12,917 bases of DNA from an uncultured Opitutia bacterium (GTDB lineage Bacteria; Verrucomicrobiota; Verrucomicrobiia; Opitutales; UBA953). This document shows positions 11,461 through 12,917 of the stretch, piece by piece; within the stretch, counting starts at the first letter, position 1, and the number at the start of each line of letters is the position of its first letter. The DNA is taken from NCBI GenBank assembly GCA_903921665.1, contig CAIXQT010000312.1:1-12917 (forward strand), written 5' to 3'. The notes beneath the pieces were generated by a model. It was not told where the DNA came from and made no database searches. It saw nothing but the letters and a program-made list of their open reading frames with translations. A program made the position numbers and the translations under genes.

Positions 11461-11495
11461 GGGTGGCGGGTGGCAGCCCCGGGTGGCAGGTGGCA
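11461..11495 (+). repeat. GGTGGCA-type heptamer array
   Basis: Five 7-bp units: GGGTGGC, GGGTGGC, a diverged AGCCCCG, GGTGGCA and GGTGGCA. It is a short degenerate tandem array unrelated in sequence to the GAGTATG array 57 bp away but with the same unit length. Confidence 0.6.
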
Positions 11496-11513
11496 GGATT
11501 GTTTGTCCTCATC

Positions 11514-11561
11514 GATTCAGCACTCGATTCAGTCCTCAATGCAGTCATCAACTCAGTCCTC
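11514..11561 (-). repeat. 12-bp repeat, four units in exact register
   Basis: On the plus strand the units are GATTCAGCACTC, GATTCAGTCCTC, AATGCAGTCATC and AACTCAGTCCTC. In reverse complement they match the 2510-2557 array and the consensus GATGACTGAATC. No inverted partner is present within this gap. Confidence 0.7.
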
Positions 11562-11631
11562 TCCCGGCGGTCCCGACCCTACCCACTGCAGGGTTGCCAG
11601 CGGGGGAGGGTTTCTCACTGTCACTCCTACC

Positions 11632-12033
11632 ATGGCCTGCACCCCTCCTGCCTCCGCTTCCGAAGTCTTCTGCCGCGCCGCCAAATGCAACCGGCTGATG
11701 GGCCGTGTGCTCGTCGCCCTCGCCGTCATCTTGACGATCATCATCGCGAAGGGTGGCGCGGAGTTCATCCGTAACTCCTCCGCCGGCAACGTCGGCGGGG
11801 CCGAACGCATCGTCGGACACCTCACGATCTTCGTCGCTCAGTTCGCCCTCTTGCTCGCCGTGCTTTTCTTCGCCCGTCGCCGTTGCTCCGCCGCCCACCA
11901 CGCTCAGGTGAAATCGAACAACCTCAAGGCCCTCGAGCTGCTCGCCGCTTCCGCGACCGACGAAGCCACGAAGAAGGACCTCCTCGCCCGCTCCGCCGAC
12001 CTCGTCGCCGGCAAGCCGGGTTGCTGCAAGTGA
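11632..12033 (+). CDS. Small two-helix membrane protein, 133 aa, unknown function
   Basis: The start chosen is the ATG at 11632 (MACTPPASASEVFCRAAKCN). The frame is open to 11443, but that part is translated repeat. The N-terminus has three cysteines (C3, C14, C19). Two hydrophobic helices lie at about 25-45 (VLVALAVILTIIIAKGG) and 65-82 (TIFVAQFALLLAVLFFA), followed by RRR and a helical, charged tail with LKALELLAASATDEATKKDL. It ends GKPGCCK. The positive-inside rule suggests both ends face the cytoplasm. I do not recognise the family. The paired terminal cysteines could bind metal or form disulfides, but this is a guess. There is no Shine-Dalgarno sequence close to the start. A perfect hairpin follows the stop. 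Confidence 0.75.
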   Translation: MACTPPASASEVFCRAAKCNRLMGRVLVALAVILTIIIAKGGAEFIRNSSAGNVGGAERIVGHLTIFVAQFALLLAVLFFARRRCSAAHHAQVKSNNLKALELLAASATDEATKKDLLARSADLVAGKPGCCK

Positions 12034-12052
12034 GCGCACGCTGAGCGTGCGC
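12034..12052 (+). terminator. Perfect 8-bp hairpin directly after the stop codon
   Basis: GCGCACGC (12034-12041), loop TGA and GCGTGCGC (12045-12052) form a perfect GC-rich stem beginning at the base after the TGA stop. No T-tract follows, so it is a non-classical terminator or a 3'-end stabiliser. The design, with a 3-nt loop close to the stop, matches the hairpins after the iscA-like gene and corA. Confidence 0.5.
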
Positions 12053-12095
12053 GGGGATCTGCTGGCACGGTGAACTGCTGCGAAGCAAGTCATTG

Positions 12096-12132
12096 TAAGG
12101 TAGGGATAGCACCGCGTGCTGCCCCTACCTTA
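12096..12132. repeat. Single-hairpin GGTAGGG...CCCTACC element
   Basis: TAA plus GGTAGGGATAGCAC (12099-12112), loop CGC, and GTGCTGCCCCTACC (12116-12129) plus TTA form a 17-bp stem with two mismatches. It has the same borders as the 125-bp and 55-bp elements but only one arm. It lies between the convergent ends of the membrane-protein gene and the gene at 12191. Confidence 0.65.
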
Positions 12133-12151
12133 ATGCAAATTAGCATTCCCC

Positions 12152-12178
12152 AACCGCCACAGCTAACCGCCAACCGCT
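12152..12178 (+). repeat. AACCGCC heptamer cluster
   Basis: AACCGCC (12152-12158), AACCGCC (12165-12171) and AACCGCT (12172-12178), with six bases between the first two. It is a small degenerate heptamer array just before the stop of the minus-strand gene at 12191. Confidence 0.45.
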
Positions 12179-12190
12179 AAAACCTATTCT

Positions 12191-12917
12191 TTACCTCTTA
12201 TCCTTCTTCTCCTGCTCCAAGGAGGCCTTGATGGCGTCGTTGAAGGCCTTGCTACGCTCGGCTTCGGAAAGCGTCGCCGGAGCTTTCTGCGCGGCGACGT
12301 AATGGCCGCCCTCCCAGCGGAGGCTGCGGATCTTCGGTTCGAAGCCAGCCGTCCAGCCCTTCGGCGTGGTCATCTCCGCCGTCTTCAGGTCGGCCGGGAT
12401 GTTCGGTGTGACGCTCACTTCCGTCAGGGTTTCCCAGTCGCTCAACTTGCCTTTGGTCGCGCCGATCGGCCTGAGGTCGTCCAAATCGACTTCGACCTGC
12501 GCCCAGCCGTCGCGGACCTTGAGTTCTTTGACGGCGGCGTATTCGGCCTTAGGGCCGGCCGCGAAGGCCCCCCACTCGTTGGCCACGAATTTCACGGCCA
12601 GCCAGCCATCGAGGCGGGCGGCGATCTCGAAGCGTAGCTTGGCGCCGGTCGGCCCGCGCCACTTGGGGTCCTTGACCTTGCGCGTATGGATGCTCCAAAG
12701 CTCGGGGTTGCCGAAATTGAGCGCATACCAATCCCCCCAATCGCCGCTATCCGCGACGATGTTGCGGTCGCGTTGGTCGGCCGCCTGCGCTCCCGCGGCT
12801 TTCAGTTGCGCCGAGGTGGCCCAGGTCTCGCGGGAGCTGAAGTAATAGGTGCCGGAATTAGCCACGCCCGGGACGGTCGGCATCTTGCGGTATTCTTCCG
12901 GGGTCGCGTAGACAACG
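12191..12917 (-). CDS. C-terminal part of an unidentified protein (partial)
   Basis: The frame is open from the window edge to the TAA at 12193-12191 and gives 241 residues. The gene starts outside the window, and the internal Met at 12883 is not the start because the frame continues upstream (VVYATPEEYRK). The visible part is rich in aromatic residues and predicted strands: SGDWGDWYALNFGNPELWSI, KLRFEIAARLDGWLAVKFVA, VRDGWAQVEVDLDDLRPI, WETLTEVSVTPNI and KIRSLRWEGGHYV. It ends with a charged helix (SEAERSKAFNDAIKASLEQE, then KKDKR). The alternating strands with exposed tryptophans suggest a beta-sandwich such as a carbohydrate-binding-like module, and a secreted protein is plausible. I cannot name the family or activity from this fragment. 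Confidence 0.7.
   Translation of the reverse strand, partial: VVYATPEEYRKMPTVPGVANSGTYYFSSRETWATSAQLKAAGAQAADQRDRNIVADSGDWGDWYALNFGNPELWSIHTRKVKDPKWRGPTGAKLRFEIAARLDGWLAVKFVANEWGAFAAGPKAEYAAVKELKVRDGWAQVEVDLDDLRPIGATKGKLSDWETLTEVSVTPNIPADLKTAEMTTPKGWTAGFEPKIRSLRWEGGHYVAAQKAPATLSEAERSKAFNDAIKASLEQEKKDKR

Larger units (their letters stand above)
11325..11631. other. 307-bp divergent intergenic region with three tandem-repeat types
   Basis: Between the divergent serB and membrane-protein genes lie the putative serB promoter, a GAGTATG heptamer array (11376-11403), GGTGGCA heptamers (11461-11495) and a four-unit 12-bp array (11514-11561). A TTGCCA at 11594-11599 could be a -35 for the membrane-protein gene, but no good -10 follows. 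The frame entering from 11443 reads through the repeats (S-x-Q-S repeats) and does not look like protein. Confidence 0.65.

Noticed and set aside
11443..11631. N-terminal extension of the small membrane protein
   Set aside because: It reads through the heptamer and 12-bp repeats, producing S-x-Q repeats. The ATG at 11632 gives a sensible short membrane protein.

Overview
The window is a stretch of ordinary, high-GC bacterial chromosome carrying housekeeping genes. Its protein families fit the PVC group, most likely Verrucomicrobiota of the Opitutae type: a dihydroorotase of the kind best known from Bacteroidetes, a secreted ThuA-like protein, a metazoan-like phosphoserine phosphatase, an apparent Mpv17/PMP22-type membrane protein, and intergenic spaces crowded with palindromes. 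The lineage is an inference from family resemblance, because there is no rRNA gene here. No transposase, integrase, phage gene, CRISPR array or resistance gene is visible.

Layout. Positions 1-172 hold the 3' end of a membrane protein gene (+), followed by priA (239-2497, +). priA converges on corA (2654-3847, -), which lies behind a small orphan gene (3931-4284, -) and tRNA-Val(CAC) (4474-4550, -). An IscA/ErpA-type iron-sulfur carrier gene (4677-5045, +) converges on tgt (5382-6524, -). Behind tgt come a dihydroorotase gene (6729-8087, -) and a conserved hypothetical gene (8129-8629, -), 41 bp apart and probably one transcript. A SRPBCC gene (8748-9269, +) converges on a ThuA-like gene (9400-10215, -). 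A serB-like gene (10683-11324, -) is divergent from a small two-helix membrane protein gene (11632-12033, +), which converges on the C-terminal end of an unidentified protein (12191 to the window edge, -). The genes are mostly single units for replication restart, Mg2+ uptake, queuosine modification, pyrimidine synthesis, serine synthesis and Fe-S assembly. They do not form one pathway.

The unusual content lies between the genes. One family of palindromic elements is bounded by GGTAGGG and CCCTACC. It includes two 125-bp copies that can fold as a four-way junction, a 55-bp copy that folds as a perfect three-way junction, and a single 37-bp hairpin. Within the family the paired stems differ in sequence while pairing is kept. 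A second family is a degenerate 12-bp tandem unit near GATGACTGAATC, found in four intergenic regions and twice arranged as long inverted arms. Other gaps carry their own 6- to 8-bp tandem units, and one 467-bp gap stacks six repeat types including a G-quadruplex motif.

Two further signals stand out. TGT lacks two of the three zinc-binding cysteines. Recognisable start sites have no Shine-Dalgarno sequence, and corA, tgt and serB each have a promoter-like pair placed so that transcription would begin at or next to the start codon.
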